Part shown: positions 9,406 to 17,364 of the stretch, piece after piece
Position numbering within the stretch: the stretch's first letter is position 1
How the letters are laid out: every line of letters starts with the position of its first letter
DNA from: Candidatus Abawacabacteria bacterium RBG_16_42_10
GTDB lineage: Bacteria > Patescibacteriota > Gracilibacteria > RBG-16-42-10
Direction: 5' to 3'
Assembly: GCA_001773455.1 (NCBI GenBank)
Contig: MEWR01000010.1
Span: forward strand, 5,037-38,304
DNA: 33,268 bases
Translations under genes and position numbers: made by a program
Notes under the pieces: generated by a model
The model's input: the letters and a program-made list of their open reading frames with translations, nothing else
What the model was told of the DNA's origin: nothing
The model's database searches: none

Positions 9406-9464
9406 GAGGTGTAGATGGTAACTCTAGATATCCCCCATATGGCTAGAGCCAGGAACTACACCTC
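9406..9464. other. Two-tier inverted repeat / stem-loop
   Basis: GAGGTGTAG (9406-9414) / CTACACCTC (9456-9464) enclosing CTCTAG (9422-9427) / CTAGAG (9443-9448). Confidence 0.5.
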
Positions 9465-9574
9465 ACTTACTATTATACAACATTTATGTACTTTGTCTAT
9501 ATTCAAGAGAGAGACATCCACTGGTAATAACCCTTGTTAAAAGATATTGCTCAACTTATATTGCAACAGCAATA

Positions 9575-9660
9575 GCCGAAGTGGCGGAATGGCAGACGCG
9601 CACGCTTCAGGAGCGTGTTCCCGCAAGGGGGTGGAGGTTCAAGTCCTCTCTTCGGCACCA
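9575..9660 (+). tRNA. tRNA-Leu (anticodon CAG), encoded CCA
   Basis: GCCGAAG acceptor / CTTCGGC; anticodon arm CACGC-TTCAGGA-GCGTG; class II variable arm; GGAGG-TTCAAGT-CCTCT T-arm; 3' ACCA. Confidence 0.95.
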
Positions 9661-9689
9661 AAAACCACTCGCAAAGCTCGGGTTTTTGG
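9658..9689 (+). terminator. Inverted repeat immediately after (overlapping) tRNA-Leu CCA end
   Basis: CCAAAAACC (9658-9666) / GGTTTTTGG (9681-9689). Confidence 0.4.
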
Positions 9690-9898
9690 CGCGCCATGTA
9701 TGTTTAAGTTACCTAGCAGTACCAAAGATAGTGGTTTTTGTAGTGAACTTGAACGTAGTGAATAGTTCACTGCTTAATACATTCGCTGCTCTCAGGTTTA
9801 TGGCGCAGCACATTTTCAATTGCGAATGGTTATGTCCTGAACCCGACGAAGGAGTAGTTCATGGGCAATAGATCTTCGATTTTTGCAGGCCAGTTATT

Positions 9899-10771
9899 TT
9901 ATGCAGCCCCCAATGTTGTTTGTCTCCCGGCGGCGGTGTCACCGACACCAAAATACAATTCTCCGCCCCGAAGCACTTCTTTTGCTTTTACTAAAAGTTC
10001 CTTTCTGTCCTTAAGTAAATCGTAAGTAAAGGGTACCTCAGGTTTTAAAACTCTCGGTAAATTATTTTGTGAGCGCGGACGAGCAATATCGAAGATATAA
10101 TTCTCGCCTTGATTGCTAGGATCCTCAATCACCAAAAATGAATGAGCCTCAGGGAATTCATCTGTATCCTTAGCATCATTCATCGTGATGCCACCCATGT
10201 ATGCTGATTTCATACCTAATCTCTGGAAGAGATATTGTCCCATTGCTGATCTTTCTGTACACATGGTTTTGCCCTTTGTTTCTGAGAGTAGTTGCGATTG
10301 ACTTTTGGTATACATAGATTCTCGCCACATAAATCCTAGATCTGCCGGGTTATGATCAAGAGCGTCAGCTTTCACTTCCAACAACTGCTGCATTTTTGCT
10401 TGTACATAATGGCAAACAAAAAATAAATAGGGATCGATCTTGGTACCGACTTTGTTCAACCAATCAATGACGTCGGCTTTCTGAGCCTCAAATCTTTCTT
10501 TGATGGCCGCTTCTGTGAATTTTTCCAAGGCTGATTCAAACGATTGAAAATCTAATTTCAGTTTTATTGTTAGTTCATCGGTAAATAGTGATCCACCTAC
10601 AGGCAGTTCATGATTATTAGCTAAATGTTCAGCCCAAACCCCACGTCGTAAGGGTTTATTCTCCAATTGCTCGGCGATATTCAGACTTTCAGGAACTTTA
10701 TCGTTCATTGGGCTTGATAGAGGATGTTTCCTTTCTTTTTGGCTATGATCTCTACCTGTCTCTAAGTCCAT
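9899..10771 (-). CDS. Hypothetical protein with Cys-His-Asp layout suggestive of a transglutaminase-like fold
   Basis: CTERSAMGQYLFQRLGMKSAYMGG ... EAHSFLVIEDP ... YIFDIARP has the order and spacing expected for a transglutaminase-like Cys/His/Asp triad. Confidence 0.65.
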   Translation of the reverse strand: MDLETGRDHSQKERKHPLSSPMNDKVPESLNIAEQLENKPLRRGVWAEHLANNHELPVGGSLFTDELTIKLKLDFQSFESALEKFTEAAIKERFEAQKADVIDWLNKVGTKIDPYLFFVCHYVQAKMQQLLEVKADALDHNPADLGFMWRESMYTKSQSQLLSETKGKTMCTERSAMGQYLFQRLGMKSAYMGGITMNDAKDTDEFPEAHSFLVIEDPSNQGENYIFDIARPRSQNNLPRVLKPEVPFTYDLLKDRKELLVKAKEVLRGGELYFGVGDTAAGRQTTLGAA

Positions 10772-10890
10772 ATTTTTTTATTAATCATATAATTGTATCA
10801 TATTGTTCAGTAAATAATGAAAATTATGAAATTAATCTTTTGTATTTTAGTTTAAAAGGAATACTATGAGGATCGCTTTATCAATTTCAT

Positions 10891-11398
10891 ATGTCCCAAA
10901 ACGCACCCATTCTTTTTCAGAATCAGCCAATCCGCAAAGTTTGGCATAAAAATGAGTGGTGGTTTTCAGTGGTAGATGTTGTAAAAGCGCTAACCGATAG
11001 TGCTGATGCCAAAGATTATTGGTATAGAGTAAAGACTCGTATGTCTGAAGAAGAGAAAAGTCAGGTATCGACATTTTGTCGACAACTGAAATTGAAAGCT
11101 AGCGATGGAAAATATTATTCTACAGATTGCGCCAACACAAAAAGTATCCTACGTATTGTTCAATCAATACCGTCGCCAAAAGCAGAACCATTTAAAAGAT
11201 GGTTGGCACAGGTAGGCAAAGATCGGCTCGGATTCACAAGGATTTCCATTATTACGAAAGGATGCGAATGAAGGAGGAAAAGTTGCAGGTAGAACCAGAA
11301 AAGATATTGAATATAGAACCGGACAGAAAGTCGTATCTGAAAATAATTATAAACTGCTGAGGGCTAAAAAGAATATGCAAGAACTGGAAGGAGTGTAG
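10891..11398 (+). pseudogene. Bro-N (antirepressor-like) gene with internal deletion and frameshift
   Basis: Frame 1: FQNQPIRKVWHKNEWWFSVVDVVKALTDSADAKDYWYRVKTRM...KAEPFKRWLAQVGKDRL (Bro-N). Shifted frame downstream: DSQGFPLLRKDANEGGKVAGRTRKDIEYRTGQKVVSENNYKLLRAKKNMQELEGV*, which reads like the usual C-terminal tail of such proteins. Confidence 0.7.
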
Positions 11399-11416
11399 TG
11401 TATGAAAATATTGTGG

Positions 11417-12178
11417 TTATAACGCAATAAAACTACTTGCACCTAGCCAGGCGAGATTGAATATGGCTGTCTGAGAACGAGCGTATACGGGACTTTCGAA
11501 TATCATGCCGATCAATTCGTCTTTATTGAGGGATATAACCGCCACTTTATCGTCATAAATAGTGATCTCATGTTCGAACCAGAATTCACGGGGATTAACA
11601 AAAAGAATTTCCAAGAGTTCGATGGGAAAATCCTTGGGATAATAATTTTTGGTGAAATCGAATGCTTCTTCACTGGAAGGACAAATAATGCGCGTTTTTA
11701 ATTTTTTGCGCATCTTCTTTTCCGCATAATTCATAATAAGTTCTTTATCCAACAACTCTGCAGCACCTTTGAGGTTAGAGTACCCCAGAAGCTCTTTCTT
11801 GGCAGTTAAAGTATCATCAAGAATGCTTTTGATTCCTTCAATTCCCTCGTAGTAACTGATTTTGGGCTTAAACGTTAAAGTGTTGGTGATGGAAAGGAGT
11901 TCGGGAAGTAATTTCTGAGCATAGTGAAATTTTTCTTCCAAGACATTCACGATTTTCTGTGGTGGTTCAGCAGAGTAGAAGCGGACCTTATCTTTGGTGA
12001 TATAACTTACCAGTCCCTTTTTGGTGAGATTTTCCAGGGTGTGATAGCAATTTACGCGTGGAAGTTTAGCTTTTTTAGCAACCCCACTGACATAGCCGCC
12101 ACCCAATTCTAAAAGTGTCATATACACCTGACCTTCGACGTCAGTCATCCCAAGTGACGAGAAATCTGGATAAAGCAT
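11417..12178 (-). CDS. TrmB-family-like transcriptional regulator
   Basis: N-terminal wHTH: LGMTDVEGQVYMTLLELGGGYVSGVAKKAKLPRVNCYHTLENLTKKGLVSYITKDKVRFYSAEPP, then a C-terminal sensor-like domain. Divergent from the Cys-rich array. Confidence 0.75.
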   Translation of the reverse strand: MLYPDFSSLGMTDVEGQVYMTLLELGGGYVSGVAKKAKLPRVNCYHTLENLTKKGLVSYITKDKVRFYSAEPPQKIVNVLEEKFHYAQKLLPELLSITNTLTFKPKISYYEGIEGIKSILDDTLTAKKELLGYSNLKGAAELLDKELIMNYAEKKMRKKLKTRIICPSSEEAFDFTKNYYPKDFPIELLEILFVNPREFWFEHEITIYDDKVAVISLNKDELIGMIFESPVYARSQTAIFNLAWLGASSFIAL

Positions 12179-12288
12179 AATTGTTGTAAAAAGTATTCTA
12201 CAGATATTTTAATTGGTCTTCCTGTTAAAGTAAAGGCTAGGGTAAAACATAAGATTTGCTTTAGATTTATTGAATCTCTCTATAAGTG

Positions 12289-12317
12289 TTTACTGTTAAG
12301 AACATGTTAAATATAAT
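12289..12317 (+). promoter_or_regulatory. Candidate sigma70-type promoter of the Cys-rich array, with palindrome in the spacer
   Basis: TTTACT (12289-12294) - 17 nt - TATAAT (12312-12317), 30 nt before the ATG at 12348. The spacer contains GTTAAGAACATGTTAA with the perfect palindrome AACATGTT (12301-12308). Confidence 0.55.
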
Positions 12318-12347
12318 GCAGATTAAAATATAACTTTTGTCAAAAAC

Positions 12348-14003
12348 ATGACTAGGACTTGTAAACAATGTTCCACACCATTTGAAATCACCTCTGAAGA
12401 TCTGCAATTTTACGATCGATTTCAGGTACCAACTCCGGAGCAGTGTCCGAATTGTCGTTTGCTCCGCAGGATGCAAGAACGTAATGCTAAAAATCTCTAT
12501 TATAGGAAATGTGATTTTACCGGGGAAGAAATCATCTCGCAGTATCACAGCGATCATCCCTTCCCCGTTTACCAGTCAAAAGTGTGGTGGGGGGATGAGT
12601 GGGATGCTAGTGTCTATGGTCAGGACTTTGATTTTAATCAAGCATTCTTTCCCCAATTTAAAGCGCTTAAATATCGAACACCACACATGGCCCTATTCAT
12701 TATTCCGGGTATGGAGAATAGTGACTTTACCAATTGTACTGGATATCTCAAAAATTGTTATCTCATCGCTGAGAGTGATTATGATGAAGATTGTTATTAT
12801 TCCAATCTACTCAAAAAATGTAAAAATGTTTCAGATTGTTCTGTGTGTTATGAATGTGAATTATGCTATCAGTGTATCGACTGTCAAAATTGTCATAATC
12901 TGAAATTTTCTCAAGATTGTAGTTCATGCCAAGATAGCTATTTTCTAAGAGCTTGCCAGAATTGTCGAGACTGTATTGGTTGTATCAATCAAAGGCACAA
13001 ACAGTACATGATCTTCAATAAACAATACTCCAAAGAAGAATATGAACAGATGAAAAGTGCCATGCATCTCGATACTCATAGCGGTCTAGAAAAAGAACTT
13101 GAGGAAGCCGGGGCTCTGTTTGTTACTCAGCCTCATAAGAATCTCTCAATAGAAAAAACCGAGAACAGCACTGGGGACCATTTGTACAACGCCAAAGATG
13201 CTTACTATTGCTTTGATTGTAAGGATATCGAGGACTGTCGCTATTGTGTAAAACTTTCTCTCAATGTGAAATCTTGTATGGATTATAGTTCGTGGGGAGA
13301 TAAGACCGAACTCGTTTATCAATCAGCTTCGTGTGGAGATAATGCATACAATATTAAGTTCTGTACTACCTGTACAACCAATATTCGCGATTTAGAATAT
13401 TGTGATCAGTGCACCGCATCATCAGATCTTTTTGGTTGTGTAGGTCTGAAGCGTAAACAGTACTGTATCCTCAATAAACAGTACTCCAAAGAGGATTACT
13501 TTGCGCTGAAACAAAAGATTATCGAACATATGAAAAAGACTGGTGAATATGGAGAATATTTCCCAGCTGATATGTGTCCTTATGGTCATAATGAGACCAT
13601 GTCTCAAGATTTCTTTCCGCTTAGCAAAGAAGAGGCATTAGGTCGTGGTTTTAAATGGAAAGATGAAGATAGAAGCAATCGCTATCAGGGGACAATACCT
13701 CAAATTCCCGAGCGCAGTAGTGACCTTCCCGAGGAAATTACCAAACATATTTTAGGCTGCAAGAGTTGTGGCAAAAATTATCGTTTGATCAGTCAAGAAG
13801 TAGGTTTCTACAAGATGTTGAATGTACCGGCACCAACGCAATGCTTTGATTGTCGTCATAAAGCTCGTATCCAAGCTAGGAATCCTTTTCAGATCTGGAA
13901 AAGAACATGTGCTAGATGCTCTCAGGATATGAATACCAGCTATGCGCCCGATCGCCCGGAAATCGTGTATTGCGAGAAATGCTATTTAGAAACCGTCTAT
14001 TAA
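12348..14003 (+). CDS. Cys-rich zinc-ribbon/solenoid paralog 1
   Basis: 551 aa. N-terminal CKQCSTPFEI..FYDRF..PEQCPNCR; middle repeats NSDFTN..LKNCYLIAESDYDEDCYY..CELCYQCIDCQNC; C-terminal CKSCGKNYRLISQEVGFY..PTQCFDCRH..CARCSQDMNTSYAPDRPEIVYCEKCYLETVY. Confidence 0.9.
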   Translation: MTRTCKQCSTPFEITSEDLQFYDRFQVPTPEQCPNCRLLRRMQERNAKNLYYRKCDFTGEEIISQYHSDHPFPVYQSKVWWGDEWDASVYGQDFDFNQAFFPQFKALKYRTPHMALFIIPGMENSDFTNCTGYLKNCYLIAESDYDEDCYYSNLLKKCKNVSDCSVCYECELCYQCIDCQNCHNLKFSQDCSSCQDSYFLRACQNCRDCIGCINQRHKQYMIFNKQYSKEEYEQMKSAMHLDTHSGLEKELEEAGALFVTQPHKNLSIEKTENSTGDHLYNAKDAYYCFDCKDIEDCRYCVKLSLNVKSCMDYSSWGDKTELVYQSASCGDNAYNIKFCTTCTTNIRDLEYCDQCTASSDLFGCVGLKRKQYCILNKQYSKEDYFALKQKIIEHMKKTGEYGEYFPADMCPYGHNETMSQDFFPLSKEEALGRGFKWKDEDRSNRYQGTIPQIPERSSDLPEEITKHILGCKSCGKNYRLISQEVGFYKMLNVPAPTQCFDCRHKARIQARNPFQIWKRTCARCSQDMNTSYAPDRPEIVYCEKCYLETVY

Positions 14004-14012
14004 AAACCATTT

Positions 14013-15677
14013 ATGACCAAAACTTGCAAGCGTTGTACCTCCGACTTCGACATTTCCTCTGAAGATCTCAAATTTTATGAAAAGGTTTCGCCGGTATTTC
14101 GAGAACAAAGATTCTTGATTGCGCCGCCAAACTTATGTCCTGACTGCCGCAGGCAAGATCGTCTGGCATTTCGTAATGAGAAAAAACTCTATCAGCGCAA
14201 ATGCGACTCCTGCCAAAAAGAAATTATTTCCATGTATTCAGCTGATGTGCCATTTAAAGTTTTTTGTCCCACCTGCTGGTGGGGTGATGGCTGGGACAGC
14301 ACTAAAATTGGCCAAAGTTTCGATTTTAGTCGGCCATTCTTTGAGCAATTTCATGAACTTTTGCAAAATGCGAGCTTGTCTTCACTGCTCGCTAAAAATA
14401 ACGAAAACAGTGACTATGTGAATTTAGAAACTGACGACAAGAATTGTTATCTCAATGCCGGTGGGCATTTCAATGAGGATTGTTATTACAATACCTACTG
14501 CATGAAGGGAAAGAATAATGTCGACAATTATTGGCTTATAGATTCTGAACTGTGCTACATGTGTGTGAACTGCGAGAAATGTTATAGCAGCACCTACTTA
14601 CAAGACTGCAGTAATGTCCGTGACAGTCATTATTGTCGTGATTGTAAGGACTGTGAGCATTGTTTTGGTTCTTATGGTTTACGTCACAAGAAATATTATT
14701 ACTTCAATGAAGAGCTTTCGAAAGATGCATATGAAAAGAAAGTGAAAGCCCACTTGGACAGTTTTGAATCTCGAGAAGAAGCTAGGGAATTGGCATATAA
14801 ACATTTTCTGAAATATCCACATCAAGCCAGTAGAATCGCTCAGTGTGAAGAGTGTACTGGAGATCTTCTGGTGCGTTGTAAGAATCTCAAAAGTGCTTTC
14901 AATTTTGACGATTCGGAGGATGGCAAATACTTACAGATTGGTCTACACCTGAAAGATGCCATGGACATTACTTCATTTGGTTGGGGCGAACTGATATACC
15001 AAGTTTCTTCTTCGATGAATTTGAAGAATTCTGGATTTCTAGCTTTGAGTGCTGATGGTCACAATGTTTGGTATGGCCAGTTTTGCTGGAATTCTAGCGA
15101 TTGTTTTGGTTGTGTTGGTATGTACCGGAAGCAGTATTGCATCTTGAATAAGCAGTACACAAAGGAAGAATATGAAGCTTTGCTGCCCAAGGTCATCGCT
15201 CATATGCAAAAGACCGGCGAATGGGGACAATATTTCCCTTTGGCATTATCAACCTTTTGTTACAATGAATCGGTTGCCAATGACTATTTCCCTTTGACGA
15301 AAGAAGAAGCCTGGAAAATTGGAGCCATGTGGCGCGATCAAGACACGATTAACAAGTATCAAGGACCAAGAATTGCAGTCCCTAGCCACATCAAAGATGT
15401 AACGGATGACATTACCAAGCAAATTCTGACTTGTGTTACTTGTAACAGAAATTATCGCATTGTAAATCAAGAATTAGACTATTATCGCTGTATGGATTTA
15501 CCTGTGCCTCATGATTGTCTGGACTGTCGCAATCGTTTCCGTTTGTCCCTCAAAAATCCTCAAAAAGTTTGGGAACGCAATTGTGCCAAATGCAGTACTG
15601 CGATTAGTACGAGCTATTCTCCCGATCGCCCCGAGACCGTGTATTGCGAAAAGTGCTACTTAGAAACCGTTTACTAA
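14013..15677 (+). CDS. Cys-rich zinc-ribbon/solenoid paralog 2 (second N-terminal ribbon intact)
   Basis: 554 aa, same architecture; RKCDSCQKEIISMYSADVPFKVFCPTCWWGD keeps all four Cys ligands. 9 bp after paralog 1. Confidence 0.9.
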   Translation: MTKTCKRCTSDFDISSEDLKFYEKVSPVFREQRFLIAPPNLCPDCRRQDRLAFRNEKKLYQRKCDSCQKEIISMYSADVPFKVFCPTCWWGDGWDSTKIGQSFDFSRPFFEQFHELLQNASLSSLLAKNNENSDYVNLETDDKNCYLNAGGHFNEDCYYNTYCMKGKNNVDNYWLIDSELCYMCVNCEKCYSSTYLQDCSNVRDSHYCRDCKDCEHCFGSYGLRHKKYYYFNEELSKDAYEKKVKAHLDSFESREEARELAYKHFLKYPHQASRIAQCEECTGDLLVRCKNLKSAFNFDDSEDGKYLQIGLHLKDAMDITSFGWGELIYQVSSSMNLKNSGFLALSADGHNVWYGQFCWNSSDCFGCVGMYRKQYCILNKQYTKEEYEALLPKVIAHMQKTGEWGQYFPLALSTFCYNESVANDYFPLTKEEAWKIGAMWRDQDTINKYQGPRIAVPSHIKDVTDDITKQILTCVTCNRNYRIVNQELDYYRCMDLPVPHDCLDCRNRFRLSLKNPQKVWERNCAKCSTAISTSYSPDRPETVYCEKCYLETVY

Positions 15678-15798
15678 AATCTATGGATAAGACCTGCAAA
15701 AATTGTTCTCAGCATTTCGAGGTGAGTGATGAAGATATGAAGTTCTATGAGCGTGTATCACCAATTATCAAAGGTACGACGTATCTCATCCCACCACC
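15615..15798 (+). repeat. Direct repeat copy A (end of paralog 2 / start of paralog 3)
   Basis: Identical to copy B over 15615-15747, then only 3 mismatches to 15798. Confidence 0.9.
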
Positions 15799-17359
15799 CA
15801 CACTCTGTCCCGATTGTCGACAACAAAGAAGATTGGCTTTTAGAAATGAAAGAAAACTCTATCATCGTAAATGCGATTTCAGTAATAAATCAATTATCTC
15901 TATATATTCACCCGATTCTCAATATATTGTATATGATCAAGATGTTTGGTGGAGTGATAAATGGGATGCCATGTCATACGGACAAAAATTTAATTTCAAT
16001 CGACCATTTTACGAACAATTCAATGAATTGATGCTTAAAGTTCCACGCATGTCACGTAATGCCATAAATAACGAAAATTCTGACTTTACGAATTTTTCGG
16101 GGACTTGTAAAAATTGCTACCTAGTTTATACAGCAGACGATAATGAGAATTGTTATTATGGAGCATTTGTTATGCATGATAGAGACTGTGTAGACTGCCT
16201 TTTTACGTATAATTCTGAACTTTGCTATGAGGTTTCAGATGGTCAAAAATGCTATGACGTTATGTTCGGGGCAAATATCGAGAATTCTAACAATGCCCTA
16301 TTTATTCGGGACTGTATTGGCTGCAATAATTGCATCATGTGTATTGGCCTTCGCAATAAGTCCTATTATTATAAAAACAAACCTGTTAGCGTTGAAGAAT
16401 TTAAAAAAATAAAAATTGAAACTCTGAAAAAAATTATGGGAAATATACAAGAATTAAAAAAAGAATTTTATGAGTTCTCATTATCTTTTCCAAGAAGATA
16501 TATGAATTCTATTAAATCCGAGAATTGTATTGGAGATTATATACTTAATTCACACAAACTTGACCACTGTTTTGACGCTAATGAATCAGAAGATTGCAAG
16601 TATGGATCTTGGTTGTATCAATGTAAAAATTCGTATGATTGTAGTTTCAATGGCCTCCCAGGAGAATGGGGATATGAACTAATTAGCGTAGCGCACAACG
16701 TATATCATTGCTTATTTTGCAATAATTGTTGGGGAAGTAATAGCGATATGATGCTTTCTGATCTTTGCCAATATTGTAAAAATTGTTTTGGATGTGTGGG
16801 TCTTAAGAATAGAGCATACTGTGTGTTTAATGCTCAATATACCAAAGAAGAGTATGAAAAGTTGGTTGGTAGGATTATTGAACATATGAAGCAAGGAGGC
16901 GAGTGGGGCGAGTTTTTCCCGACCAAGAATTCACCCTTTGGTTACAACGAAACTATTGCTCAAGAGTATTTTCCCTTGACCGAAGAAGAGGCATTAAAAC
17001 AAGGACATAAATGGCTTACTCAAAGAGACATGAATGTATATTATGGGAAAAAGCTCGTCATTCCTCAAAATATTAATAAAGTCTCTGATGATATTTGCAA
17101 AGAAATTCTTACCTGCAATACCTGCGATAAAAATTTCCGAATTATTATTCAGGAATTGGATTTTTACCGACGTATGCAGTTACCTGTCCCTCCAAATTGT
17201 TTTGATTGTAGACATCGTGCACGATTGGCCGCTAGAAACCCTCGAAAATTGTGGAAACGACAGTGTATGAAGTGTAATGCAAATATTGAAACGACGTATG
17301 CTTCTGATCGTCCCGAGATTGTGTACTGTGAAAAATGCTATTTAGAAACTGTTTATTAA
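15683..17359 (+). CDS. Cys-rich zinc-ribbon/solenoid paralog 3
   Basis: Start re-set from 15644 to the ATG at 15683 (MDKTCKNCSQHFEVSDEDMKFY) by comparison with paralogs; the upstream 13 codons are an out-of-frame reading of the previous gene's 3' end. Confidence 0.88.
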   Translation: MDKTCKNCSQHFEVSDEDMKFYERVSPIIKGTTYLIPPPTLCPDCRQQRRLAFRNERKLYHRKCDFSNKSIISIYSPDSQYIVYDQDVWWSDKWDAMSYGQKFNFNRPFYEQFNELMLKVPRMSRNAINNENSDFTNFSGTCKNCYLVYTADDNENCYYGAFVMHDRDCVDCLFTYNSELCYEVSDGQKCYDVMFGANIENSNNALFIRDCIGCNNCIMCIGLRNKSYYYKNKPVSVEEFKKIKIETLKKIMGNIQELKKEFYEFSLSFPRRYMNSIKSENCIGDYILNSHKLDHCFDANESEDCKYGSWLYQCKNSYDCSFNGLPGEWGYELISVAHNVYHCLFCNNCWGSNSDMMLSDLCQYCKNCFGCVGLKNRAYCVFNAQYTKEEYEKLVGRIIEHMKQGGEWGEFFPTKNSPFGYNETIAQEYFPLTEEEALKQGHKWLTQRDMNVYYGKKLVIPQNINKVSDDICKEILTCNTCDKNFRIIIQELDFYRRMQLPVPPNCFDCRHRARLAARNPRKLWKRQCMKCNANIETTYASDRPEIVYCEKCYLETVY

Positions 17360-17364
17360 ACTGT

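Noticed and set aside
9547-9871. ORFs SGGMADAHASGACSRKGVEVQVLSSAP and MAEWQTRTLQERVPARGWRFKSSLRH
   Set aside because: These are translations of the tRNA-Leu gene (9575-9660), a well-known type of false ORF.
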